64,000 nt of DNA. It comes from Myxococcales bacterium (lineage in GTDB: Bacteria > Myxococcota_A > Polyangia > Palsa-1104 > JAEUJZ01). The notes below the pieces were generated by a model. That model made no database searches and was not told the origin of the DNA. It worked only from the letters and a program-made list of their open reading frames with translations. Made by a program: the position numbers and the translations under genes. The stretch spans positions 1-64,000 of the forward strand of contig JAEUJZ010000158.1 in NCBI GenBank assembly GCA_016794505.1. Direction: 5' to 3'. The stretch's first letter is position 1. Every line of letters starts with the position of its first letter. This document shows positions 46,873-55,080 of this stretch, in pieces.

Positions 46873-48702
46873 CTAGAACGACTGTCCGAATTCTGCTGAG
46901 AAGCTGGGGGCATAAAAGGTTCCGGTTTGTTCAAATGGGAATCCCAAGTCGAGGCGGAGTACATCGCGGTTGAACTGCGGAAACAGAATGCGCAGGCCGA
47001 TGCCGACGTTCTGATGCAGGGTCGTGGCGACGCGCTCGCCCATGCGCGTGTAGCCATCCAGGTGGTCGGGCGTATCACCGGCATCGTAATAAAGGACGCC
47101 GCCGATGTGGATCGTCCACAGGTTTAGGGCCATGGTCCGCGCCTCGACGTTGATGCGATACAGGCTGTTGCCTTGAAACGCGCGGGCGCCGAAGCCGCGC
47201 AGCCCACTGTCTGATCCCAACGTCAGGCGGGTATTGTTCAAGTCGCGAGCGCGTAGCTGCAGCACCCCCGCGATGTGCAAGCGAAAGAATCCCAAGCGCG
47301 GTGTGATCTCGCGCACATAAGCGGTCAGGGTCTGATTGACGAGCGGCGACGTAAACCCAGCCGCCTGAGCGGTCTCGTACTGCACACGCCCGCTGATCGA
47401 GGCTCCATAGTCGACCAAGTTGTCGTGGTGGTAGTGGGGGTGCTCATAGTTCGCATACAGCTCGACAAAATCGGAAGGCAGACCGAACGCCCGGCTGGCC
47501 GTCCGCACTTCCAGATACAGACGCGGCCCCACGCGATAGTCCTCGCTGAGCGCGAAGGTCTGGATGTTCTTCAGGCGCACAAAGCGCGCGACATACAGCT
47601 CGAAATAGGCAAACGGTCCCGTCCAGGACTCGCTGCGCGGCAGAGACGCGGCATATACATCGCGCGCCGCGGTCGAGATGTTCGCCGGAAAATCCAAGGG
47701 CAGCTGATACAGCGCATGCGATGCACGCCAGCCGACGCCGACGTTGCGCTTGAAGATCACGCCATCTGAGTACTGCAGCTGGACATAGCCATTGGCCGTG
47801 CGACGCAAAAACACGTCGGGGACGTCTTCGCCTAAGATCGAACGCATGCGAATGCTGCCGCTGCGAAAGGAACGCAAGATGTCCTGCTGAAACGTGACGC
47901 TGGCGGTCCAACCGAGGCGCGTGCGCAGACTAAAAAGGGGTCTGCCAACTGCGAACTCCATGCGCCCGCCTTCCAGGGAATTGGTGTCGCGGTTCAGATA
48001 GAACACGCCAAAGAAGCGGGCACTGTGGCGCGAGCTTAGGATGCGCGGATCGAAATAGCTGGCCCCCAGCGCATAGCGCCCTGGGTCGAGAGAGAACTCA
48101 AAGGCCAGGCGCTTGTTGCGGCCGAACAAGTTGCCCTCGGCCATGGAAAAAGCCAGCGAGTCCAGGCGGACATTGTCCATGACAAAGGTGCTGTTTAGGC
48201 GCAGGCTCCAGCGATCCTTGGTGACCACCAGCAGCACCACGGAGTCCGGGGTCGACCCACGCGCCGCGACGATGCGAGCGACGGCCAAGATAAACAGACT
48301 GCGCAGGTTGCGGCCAGACTCTTCAATCAGATCGCGGCGGTACGTATCCCCCGGTCGAATCAATAGCTCCTGCGCGACGATGTAGTCTTTGGTTCGGGAA
48401 TGAAACTTGTTTAGGAAGGTCCAAGGAATCCAGCGCGAAAGCGGCATGTCGCCGGCAAGCAGAATGTCATAGGCCGCGACTTGCACTGACTCGACGGTTT
48501 TTCCCTCGGGCTCGGGGTCGATGCTCAGCCCGCGTTCCTTCAGCGCGGAAGAGATCAACTGTTCTTCATACTGGCCAAAGATCTCGGGCTTTTTCGCCTG
48601 CACGCTGTCTGCTTGTAGTCCGATGAATAGTCCATACAGAAAAAGGAACCAACTCAGACCGCGCTGAGCTCGGCAAGAAAACGGAATGGCGCATCTTCGC
48701 AT
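46873..48702 (-). CDS. Omp85/BamA-like outer-membrane protein
   Basis: About 609 aa from the ATG at 48702 (a GTG at 48732 would add 10 residues). A signal peptide (RGLSWFLFLYGLFIGLQA) precedes POTRA-like segments (about 65-155, LLIRPGDTYRRDLIEESGRNLRS), then a long 16-strand-type barrel with the family-like LRGFGARAFQGN and a terminal Phe. It resembles the surface-antigen half of Omp85 proteins but with few POTRA repeats. Likely functions in outer-membrane insertion or export. A conserved gene of unknown function lies upstream on the same strand. Confidence 0.7.
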   Translation of the reverse strand: MRRCAIPFSCRAQRGLSWFLFLYGLFIGLQADSVQAKKPEIFGQYEEQLISSALKERGLSIDPEPEGKTVESVQVAAYDILLAGDMPLSRWIPWTFLNKFHSRTKDYIVAQELLIRPGDTYRRDLIEESGRNLRSLFILAVARIVAARGSTPDSVVLLVVTKDRWSLRLNSTFVMDNVRLDSLAFSMAEGNLFGRNKRLAFEFSLDPGRYALGASYFDPRILSSRHSARFFGVFYLNRDTNSLEGGRMEFAVGRPLFSLRTRLGWTASVTFQQDILRSFRSGSIRMRSILGEDVPDVFLRRTANGYVQLQYSDGVIFKRNVGVGWRASHALYQLPLDFPANISTAARDVYAASLPRSESWTGPFAYFELYVARFVRLKNIQTFALSEDYRVGPRLYLEVRTASRAFGLPSDFVELYANYEHPHYHHDNLVDYGASISGRVQYETAQAAGFTSPLVNQTLTAYVREITPRLGFFRLHIAGVLQLRARDLNNTRLTLGSDSGLRGFGARAFQGNSLYRINVEARTMALNLWTIHIGGVLYYDAGDTPDHLDGYTRMGERVATTLHQNVGIGLRILFPQFNRDVLRLDLGFPFEQTGTFYAPSFSAEFGQSF

Positions 48703-48755
48703 CGCGAGCGCAGCATAAACCAAGTGATGCACGCTCGGCCTCGGGAAACTCGTTC

Positions 48756-49574
48756 CTAGTATGGCGCCCGGATGGCCTCAAAGCGCAGAGGACCAAAGTC
48801 GGCGAGCAGGGTCTTGGTCAGCGCTCCGCGACTCACCAGCTTGATCTCGTACAGGCAGCCGCCTTCGGTATAGACGACACGACGCGAATCGAGATCCGCC
48901 CACTCCCAGCTTGGACCTTCGATGCGCTGGCCAGACAGCGGATGCTCTAGCTCATGCGCATCCCAGTAGCAGCTTTTTCCGGGGCCGGGATGAACCTGTG
49001 CATGCGCGAACTTGCGCAAGAGCCAGCCGTTAGGCAGCGACTTTTCAAAGACATCGCAGCCGCGTGTCGATACCTCGGCACGCAGCGTCCAGCCGTCGCG
49101 CTGCAGTCGGTTGTAATAGACGTGGGGACACTCGCCGCCGTAGTTGCCAGCGGGCCGATGTTCCAGATCGCGTCGCACTTCACTGCATTGCGAGAGCACG
49201 CGGTGGCCATAGCCATCGTTTAGCCAGTACGTGCGCGGTCCCGTAAACAGTCCGCCGCCGTGCCAGCAGTCGCCTTTGCCAAGCAGGACGATGGCCTTCA
49301 AATACGGAGCGCGCGAGATCGCCGTCCACGATCCGCCGGTCTCGGATCGAGCGTGCCCATTCATCGCGAAATAGATCAGGTACTTGCCATCCGGGGACAG
49401 ATCCGAGCGCCGTTCATAGATGCGTCCGCGCAGCCACTGCCCGACGGAAAATATGTCTTGTCGGCGATTCCAGGCGATGGTGCAGATGCTCTTGGATGGA
49501 CCGCGTCTGAGGATGATTCCAGTCTCGGCGTGCTTGGCCAGAAGCACGTGCAAGCGAGGGGGAAACGAGGGCAT
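48756..49574 (-). CDS. Conserved protein of unknown function with propeller-like repeats
   Basis: 272 aa, no signal peptide or membrane helix. Phrases such as RRSDLSPDGKYLIYFAMNG and RTYWLNDGYGHRVL resemble the blades of WD40-like/TolB-type propellers, where SPDG-x-Y is typical. Six cysteines are scattered through the body. I have the impression of a widespread conserved family without known function. It lies 53 bp upstream of the Omp85-like gene on the same strand. Confidence 0.5.
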   Translation of the reverse strand: MPSFPPRLHVLLAKHAETGIILRRGPSKSICTIAWNRRQDIFSVGQWLRGRIYERRSDLSPDGKYLIYFAMNGHARSETGGSWTAISRAPYLKAIVLLGKGDCWHGGGLFTGPRTYWLNDGYGHRVLSQCSEVRRDLEHRPAGNYGGECPHVYYNRLQRDGWTLRAEVSTRGCDVFEKSLPNGWLLRKFAHAQVHPGPGKSCYWDAHELEHPLSGQRIEGPSWEWADLDSRRVVYTEGGCLYEIKLVSRGALTKTLLADFGPLRFEAIRAPY

Positions 49575-49655
49575 GGAAGAGCCTGGGTTCCTGAAAAAAA
49601 GGAGTGTGGCGCGGCCCCTTGAACGCAGCGCGCACGATCTGGAAACGGCCTGCGA

Positions 49656-50213
49656 TCAGTACATGCTTTCGCCCGGTGCCTTGGGCAAAGGCGAGGCGGG
49701 CTTCGGCGGTGGCGCAGAAGCAGAAGCGATCGCCGCCAGATGGCGCTGGGTCGCGGCGACGATGTCGCTGACCGGCACCTGACCCGAAAGAACCTGCGCC
49801 AACACCGGCATGATGTCGGCGGCCGTCTTGATGGCCAAGCGGAACATCGCCTGCACCTCGATCAGCGAGACCTCGCCACGCGGATACAGCGGCAGATACA
49901 GGCGAAAGGACAGCAGACGATGGGTGTGGTTGAGATCGAAGCCGGGGACAGCCATCACGTGGTTCAGGCGCGTTACCGCCTCGCACAAGAGGCCCAGCTT
50001 ATCGTCCGTCAACACCAGCGGCAGAGCTTGGATGAACTGAATGACGCCGTCGCTGTCCTGCCAGCGCAGAAGCAGCAGGCTGTCCAGATCGCCCTGCTGC
50101 GTCGGGATGCGAACGGACTTCTCGGAACGCTCAGTCTGGTGCGGGACTCCGTCACGCTCAAGCACCTGCAGCAGATCGTCAAAGCTGCGAATCACGTTCG
50201 CATCACGAGCCAT
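49656..50213 (-). CDS. YbjN-family protein (secretion-chaperone-like fold)
   Basis: 185 aa, cytoplasmic. Residues about 10-140 match the YbjN domain (SFDDLLQVLERDGVPHQ, LLRWQDSDGVIQFIQALPL, LLSFRLYLPLYPRGEVSL, IEVQAMFRLAIKTAADIM). The fold is shared with type III secretion chaperones, though YbjN proteins also act in other settings. A Pro/Ala tail ends the protein. It follows the unknown gene at 50305-51180 by 91 bp on the same strand, a chaperone-partner arrangement worth testing. Confidence 0.75.
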   Translation of the reverse strand: MARDANVIRSFDDLLQVLERDGVPHQTERSEKSVRIPTQQGDLDSLLLLRWQDSDGVIQFIQALPLVLTDDKLGLLCEAVTRLNHVMAVPGFDLNHTHRLLSFRLYLPLYPRGEVSLIEVQAMFRLAIKTAADIMPVLAQVLSGQVPVSDIVAATQRHLAAIASASAPPPKPASPLPKAPGESMY

Positions 50214-50304
50214 GCGCTACTCCTTGCCATGCGGCGCGATCGCCACAGCCGGATGATATCGAGTCCTGTTTCGCGAGGGAACCGCCGTTACCAGGGCCGT
50301 GTCG

Positions 50305-51180
50305 TCAGCTAATCAAGTGGCCCGGCGCGGGAATGTTCTGGCCGTTTACAACGGGACCAACGGGTACAAAGGGCGGCGCAAAGGTGGGAATGGGCCCCAT
50401 GCCGAGCACCATCATGACCTGCTGCGAAGGCAGCCATATCAGAAAGGCCAGGGCCAGCACCGTCGCGATGGCGTCGTGCAGCGCCTCATAGTGCTTGTCG
50501 GGATCCTGCTGCTTCAGGTCGGCCGCAAGCGCATTGTCCATCTCGGTCTTCATCGACATCGGCGAGACGATCTGGCTCATCATCGCCGACACGCAGGTGA
50601 TAAGCGGCATCGGCACGTTCGGCATCGGCGGCGCCATCGGACCGGGGAAGGCGGCAAACGCGGGATACCAGGGCAGGCCCGGTACGGTGACGTTGTCCTG
50701 CCAGCGCTTAAAGCAGGTGGCAACGCCCTTGGCGACGGCATCGCGGTGCTTGGCCATGTTGCCGATCATCGTTGCGGTCGAGGGCGCCATCTTGATCAGT
50801 GGCTCTAGATCCGGGCCCGTTAGACAGCCCGGCGTGCCGATGGCGCTCACCGCCATGATCTTTAGGTTCTGAAAGCGCGCCTGCAGCTTCCACATCGAGT
50901 GGGCAAAGACCACGGCGTCAAGCATGCGATCGTGGAAGTCCTTGAAGTCGCCACCGATCTTGTCGCAGGTGTCTTGGTAGTACTTGTTGGGAATCTCGGC
51001 CGGGATGAACCACGGCGGAATCAGGCGTGGAATCGCGATCTTGTCTGTTGGCTTGAACGCTTGGTCATAGTGCTGCGTCACGGGAATGCCGCCGGCACTG
51101 TGAAAGCGAATCGGCAGCTTCAAGCCATGAGAAAGGAACTTGAGGTTTCCGAGGATCTTGATGCAGTTCAGGCTGGGCAT
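50305..51180 (-). CDS. Unknown protein, possible secreted partner of YbjN protein
   Basis: 291 aa. No clear signal peptide. A run of Met/Pro-rich segments stands out: GLPWYPAFAAFPGPMAPPMP near 169, a hydrophobic stretch ATVLALAFLIWLP near 245 and the end PVGPVVNGQNIPAPGHLIS. Four Cys. I do not recognise the family; the Pro-rich, hydrophobic and Gly-Pro tail elements recall structural components of contractile or tail-like systems, but that is only an impression. The next gene encodes a YbjN protein, which might act as its chaperone. Confidence 0.5.
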   Translation of the reverse strand: MPSLNCIKILGNLKFLSHGLKLPIRFHSAGGIPVTQHYDQAFKPTDKIAIPRLIPPWFIPAEIPNKYYQDTCDKIGGDFKDFHDRMLDAVVFAHSMWKLQARFQNLKIMAVSAIGTPGCLTGPDLEPLIKMAPSTATMIGNMAKHRDAVAKGVATCFKRWQDNVTVPGLPWYPAFAAFPGPMAPPMPNVPMPLITCVSAMMSQIVSPMSMKTEMDNALAADLKQQDPDKHYEALHDAIATVLALAFLIWLPSQQVMMVLGMGPIPTFAPPFVPVGPVVNGQNIPAPGHLIS

Positions 51181-51396
51181 GGGCAGTCGCCTCGCTGATC
51201 CCAGTTATCGACCGGTCGGCTTCCGCGTTGCATCGTCCCCCAATCAGACGATGTAGACACGCGACTATCCGAGCATTATCGCCGCAAGCTGGTGGAGGCG
51301 GCGAAGTTTGTTTTGCCATGCGCCGGGTCGTCGGATGCCGCGGTGCCCAGTCGCGCGCAGCTTCGTGATAGGCTTTCTTGCCGGCCAAAGATTCCC

Positions 51397-52152
51397 ATGA
51401 CTCGACCCGCCTTCCTGATGCACATCACGAATCCTGTGCCCTGTTCCCGTGCGCGTAGGCGATCCGATCGCCTGTCGTGGATCGGCATACCCTTGATTCT
51501 GTCATCGCTGCTTGGGCTGCTGGCGCTGCCCGTGGCGCAGGCGGGCCCGTCGTCGCCGGACGATGGCTGCCTAAACGATGCGATCTGTCGCGGTCACTAT
51601 GATCAAGCGGTCAAGCAGTTCGAGTCGGGGCGCTATGAGCTGGCCTTGGGCTCATTCCAAGCGGCCTATCAGCGACGGCAGATGCCATGGCTGCTGATCA
51701 ACTTGGGACGCACGCTGCACCGGCTGGGGCGCCCGCGCGAGGCGCTTGCGTATTACGAGCGCTTCAGCCAAGCCGAAGCGCGACCCGATCCCGAGACCAA
51801 AGCCCGCCTGGAAAAGTACACCGCGCAGGCCAAGGCTCTCGTCGACACGGCGGGCAGCCCGATTTCACCCGCAGCCGACGATGATCCCAAGGGCGAAGTG
51901 GGATCGGTACCGGCGACGAGCAGTCCGCCTCTGACGACGGCGAGTCCAGCGCCCGCTGTCGCGGCACCCCAGGCTGCACCGCCCGCCCCCGGCAGCGAGT
52001 CCGCCACGCCCCTTTATAAGAAGTGGTGGTTTTGGACGATCGTCGGCGGTGGGGCCCTGCTGATCGTCGGTGTCGGCGTCGGAGCAGGCGTGGCATCGGC
52101 TCGCTCACCGGCCCTGCCGGCCGGCATTCCCACCCTTACATTCAAGCTTTAG
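51397..52152 (+). CDS. TPR protein with C-terminal membrane anchor
   Basis: About 251 aa from the ATG at 51397; a second Met at 51418 is possible. A signal peptide (GIPLILSSLLGLLALPVAQA) precedes TPR helices (about 60-145, YDQAVKQFESGRYELALGSF and PWLLINLGRTLHRLGRPREA), a Pro/Ala/Ser linker and one C-terminal membrane helix (WWFWTIVGGGALLIVGVGV). The layout matches the TPR protein at 35771-36952, so the two may be paralogues. A propeller lipoprotein gene starts 20 bp later. Confidence 0.6.
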   Translation: MTRPAFLMHITNPVPCSRARRRSDRLSWIGIPLILSSLLGLLALPVAQAGPSSPDDGCLNDAICRGHYDQAVKQFESGRYELALGSFQAAYQRRQMPWLLINLGRTLHRLGRPREALAYYERFSQAEARPDPETKARLEKYTAQAKALVDTAGSPISPAADDDPKGEVGSVPATSSPPLTTASPAPAVAAPQAAPPAPGSESATPLYKKWWFWTIVGGGALLIVGVGVGAGVASARSPALPAGIPTLTFKL

Positions 52153-52172
52153 CTGCCGTCGGAGGGACCCCG

Positions 52173-53450
52173 ATGATGTCTGTGCTGCGCGTGCCGCAAA
52201 CACTCGCTGTAGTGCTGCTGCTTTCTGCTTCTGCATGTGGCGGAGGCGAGTACAGCGTGCTTCTGACTCTGAGCGATGTGCCGAGCCGCGCCGTGGCACT
52301 GCAGGTGACGGCACAGCTCGATCAAAAGCCGCTGTCGACGATGTCCGATCCGCGGATTCCGCTGCCCCTGCCGCAGAATCAGCTAGGCCTCGTCGTACCC
52401 GAGCGCGGCCAGCTAGAGCTCAATATCCAGGCCCACGATGGCGACGGCTGCTCCCAGGGCGCCGCCATGCCGACCGTGGACGTGAGCATGCGCCTGAGCA
52501 ACCTCACAGCACCGCTGGTCGCCCACAGCCCGCGACGCTGCGGCACGCTGCCGGCGTGTGCTGTCGGCAAGAACTGCACCCTTGCAGTCAGTGGCGTCTC
52601 GGCATACCTGCGCGGTGTCTGGGCCATCGCCCCCGATGACATCTGGGTCGTCGGCAAGCAGGCCACCATCCTTCACTTTGACGGCACAGCCTGGACGCAG
52701 ACACCGACAGCCAGCCTGCCTGTCCCATCGGACACCATCTGGAACGCCGTCTGGGCCAGCGCCAAGAACGATGTCTGGGCCGTCGGCAGCGCCGGGCGCA
52801 TTCTGCACTTTGATGGCACGACCTGGAGCCTGTCGCCAAGCGGCGCCACCCGCACGCTGACCGCCATCTCGGGCGTCAGTGGAAAGGACATCTGGATCGT
52901 CGGCCTCGCCGCATCGATGAGCAGCCTCGGCGAATTCTGGCGCTGGGATGGCACGCGCTGGAATTCGATCAACCCCCGCGGAAACGGCGACCTGTACGCG
53001 GTCTGGGCGGTAAACCCCAACTTTGTCCTCGGCGGCGGCGGCGACAGCACGCAGTCCCGGCTGTGGAAGTGGGACGGCGTAAACCAGTTCGCCGACTATT
53101 CCCCGAGCGCCATCCTGCCCGTCTTTGGCCTGTGGGCGCAGAGCACCAGCCGCGCCATCGCCGTCGGTCCCGCCGGCCAGATCCTGCGCTTTGACGGCTC
53201 AAGCTGGACGCTCGCCAGCAACACGATTCCAAACGATCTCTATAGCGTCACCAGCGATGGGACCACGACCTATATCGTCGGGACTTCGGGCTTTGCGGTC
53301 CGCAGCGTCGACCCGCTGCTAAAGACCCTGACCGCCCTTTCACCGGGCGTCGGCACGACCGATATGTACACCGTCCACGCCGCCGCAAACGGCCTGACCT
53401 GGCTCGTCGGCGACCGCGGCTACCTGGGCTTCGTCGACGGGCGACCTTAG
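52173..53450 (+). CDS. Lipoprotein with beta-propeller repeats
   Basis: 425 aa from the ATG at 52173, chosen because GGAGGG lies 6 nt ahead. The signal ends SASACGGG (lipobox). After a beta-rich N-terminal domain, about seven short blades repeat W-x-V-G-x-x-x-x-I-L-H/R-F-D-G-x-x-W (for example VWAVGSAGRILHFDGTTW), a propeller pattern seen in Myxococcota lipoproteins. No enzyme motifs. It overlaps by 4 nt, tail to tail, with the DUF4926 gene. A surface ligand-binding role is likely but not shown. Confidence 0.65.
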   Translation: MMSVLRVPQTLAVVLLLSASACGGGEYSVLLTLSDVPSRAVALQVTAQLDQKPLSTMSDPRIPLPLPQNQLGLVVPERGQLELNIQAHDGDGCSQGAAMPTVDVSMRLSNLTAPLVAHSPRRCGTLPACAVGKNCTLAVSGVSAYLRGVWAIAPDDIWVVGKQATILHFDGTAWTQTPTASLPVPSDTIWNAVWASAKNDVWAVGSAGRILHFDGTTWSLSPSGATRTLTAISGVSGKDIWIVGLAASMSSLGEFWRWDGTRWNSINPRGNGDLYAVWAVNPNFVLGGGGDSTQSRLWKWDGVNQFADYSPSAILPVFGLWAQSTSRAIAVGPAGQILRFDGSSWTLASNTIPNDLYSVTSDGTTTYIVGTSGFAVRSVDPLLKTLTALSPGVGTTDMYTVHAAANGLTWLVGDRGYLGFVDGRP

Positions 53451-53671
53451 CCTTCTCTGAGATCGACCTGCGCTTCCCACGACTCGGCTGGCTCTACGTC
53501 GCTGGCTTGGACTGCACACAAGGCAATGGTGTTTCCAGAGCCGTCGGAAATTTCAATCTCGTAGCCATCTGCATAGACCTCGACGACATAGCCAATCATG
53601 CCGGGCTCGATGCCATGCTCGCGATACCGAGTGCTGAGCACACGAACGCGTGAGTACGTTGGAAGCCTCAT
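53447..53671 (-). CDS. DUF4926 family protein
   Basis: 74 aa from the ATG at 53671. The sequence fits DUF4926 throughout: a small SH3-like beta-barrel (SRVRVLSTRYREHGIEPGMI, GYVVEVYADGYEIEI, GNTIALCAVQASDVEP). DUF4926 proteins are often found near toxin or immunity genes, but no toxin is seen next to this one. A TTG start upstream (53695) would add eight residues and is less likely. Confidence 0.7.
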   Translation of the reverse strand: MRLPTYSRVRVLSTRYREHGIEPGMIGYVVEVYADGYEIEISDGSGNTIALCAVQASDVEPAESWEAQVDLREG

Positions 53672-53901
53672 TCGCCGGTCACTTTCTAGGTTCAACGAAA
53701 CCGCTAAAGGGGGTGTTCAGGGTTAGGCTGCCGTCGGAACGTACCATCCAGCGGGTTGGTTGGGTGGTCCTTGTCCGTGCGCTGGAAGTGGCAGGAGGCG
53801 AAAGGCCGATCTCGCCGATGCGTGTGCAGGACGCGATGAAGCCGCAGAGGGCACCGGGTGACGGCAGCGGGCCGGCGATGGGAAGCTGTGTATCCGCTCG
53901 C

Positions 53902-54054
53902 GCGGGCAAGACGCTCTCTTGACTAAGCGTTGGGCACCGCAGAGCGGGCAAAAAGCTCTCTTGACTGAGCGTTGGGCACCGCAGAGCGGGCAAAAAGCTC
54001 TCTTGACTAAGCGTTGGGCACCGCACAGCGGTCTTTGCGCTCTCTTGACTGAGC
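53902..54054. repeat. 42-bp tandem repeat, 3.6 copies
   Basis: Units begin at 53902, 53944, 53986 and 54028, with period 42 exactly; the last is partial and divergent. Each contains CTCTCTTGACTAAGC (or TGAGC) and GTTGGGCACCGC. The period is a multiple of three and the run is open in both directions (14-residue repeats such as KRWAPQSGQKALLT on plus), but no gene with a usable start or homology is seen. The stretch 53672-53901 holds nothing recognisable. It lies right before the inverted-repeat element at 54105. Confidence 0.85.
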
Positions 54055-54104
54055 TTGATTGCGGCGGACAAGGCCGCGCGCTTTGCAGCCTATGCCCGGC
54101 TTGG

Positions 54105-54244
54105 CTAGCAGCGCGTTGAAAAAGTCGCTGTGGGGCGGCGGTCTGGCTTGTGGGCTGCGTTGTCGGTGCTCACGTCCCGACGGACGCTCCGCTCCTCCGC
54201 CTTGCGCTTTGGCCTCCTCGCTGACTTTTTCAACGCGCTGCTAG
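54105..54244 (+). mobile_element. MITE-like inverted-repeat element, copy 2
   Basis: 140 bp, near-identical in reverse orientation to 194-332. Ends are perfect 22-bp inverted repeats (CTAGCAGCGCGTTGAAAAAG then TC). The outermost CTAG supplies the TAG stop codon of the minus-strand LolA-like gene, so the element abuts or entered exactly at that stop. CTAG at both ends of both copies could be part of the repeat or a 4-bp target duplication. No coding potential of its own. Confidence 0.75.
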
Positions 54245-55080
54245 AGCCGCTGCAGGGCTCTCTGCGTGAAGTTGTCGTCAGAGAGGTTGGTGTTGAGCTG
54301 GCTCTTGATCAAGACCAGCTCGGTCTCGTGGTTGTTCTTGCGGTGATCGATAAACACCATGCGGCCCGGCGACTGATGGGTGGGACTGTCGGCCTTGTAT
54401 TCCAGGCGCTGCTGCGTGCGCAGCTTCTTTCCCGCGGCGTCCATGTATTCGATCTTCGTGATCAGCCCGCCTTTCGGCTCGATCCAGACCTTGAGTTTCG
54501 GGAACTCGACCGCTTTGCCGGGGCGGCTTTGCAGATTCAACACGACGTGGTCGCCGTCTTGCCCGCCCCAGGTCGGCGCATAGGTCGGAAACAGCTCGGT
54601 CAGCGACATGTCTTCGTTGCTGACGTCCGATCCCATAAAGGCCTGCCCGGCCTGGTGCGTGCCGACGCGACGGATGCGGTTGTTGAACTCGGGCAAGAGC
54701 ACGTACATGGTGTCGGGGTTTTCGACGAGCACGCCCATGCCCTTGACGTTGGCCGGCGATAGAAAGCGCACCAAGCGCTTGGCGCCTTTCTGCTGCGTGG
54801 TGAACTCGCTTTCGCGCACCTGTCCGCCGGGATCTTTGATGCGCAGCTTGAACTGAAACGTCGCATCGACAAAGGCGTTGGCCTGCTTGTCGACGCGCTG
54901 CAGCAGCGCATCGGCGGACTCGGTCGGGGCGGACGCAGCGGCGGGCGGCGGGGTCGGGATGCTGGCGGTGGATGGCGCCGTCGCCGAGCCGGAAGGAGCC
55001 TGGGCCCAAGCCGAAGGCAGCGCCGAAGCGCCAAAAAGGAACAGACCCAGGACGAACGAAGAGGCGAGCGAGCGCGTCAT
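54241..55080 (-). CDS. LolA-like outer-membrane lipoprotein-sorting protein
   Basis: 279 aa. A signal peptide (VLGLFLFGASALPSAWA) and Pro/Ala linker (to about 55) precede a LolA-type half-barrel domain (about 60-270): LQRVDKQANAF, RLVRFLSPANVKGMGVLV, MYVLLPEFNNRIRRV, LKVWIEPKGGLITKIEYMD. Such proteins paired with MMPL/RND permeases are thought to carry lipids across the periplasm. Its start overlaps the permease stop (ATGA). Its stop codon TAG lies in the end of a repeat element. Confidence 0.85.
   Translation of the reverse strand: MTRSLASSFVLGLFLFGASALPSAWAQAPSGSATAPSTASIPTPPPAAASAPTESADALLQRVDKQANAFVDATFQFKLRIKDPGGQVRESEFTTQQKGAKRLVRFLSPANVKGMGVLVENPDTMYVLLPEFNNRIRRVGTHQAGQAFMGSDVSNEDMSLTELFPTYAPTWGGQDGDHVVLNLQSRPGKAVEFPKLKVWIEPKGGLITKIEYMDAAGKKLRTQQRLEYKADSPTHQSPGRMVFIDHRKNNHETELVLIKSQLNTNLSDDNFTQRALQRL

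Noticed and set aside
53902-54054. CRISPR array
   Set aside because: The 42-bp units are directly adjacent with no unique spacers between them, and no cas genes are present.
53679-54071. 130-codon minus-strand frame through the tandem repeats
   Set aside because: Its first half is only the repeat unit, and no ribosome site or family match was found. A real remnant at its C-terminal end cannot be excluded.
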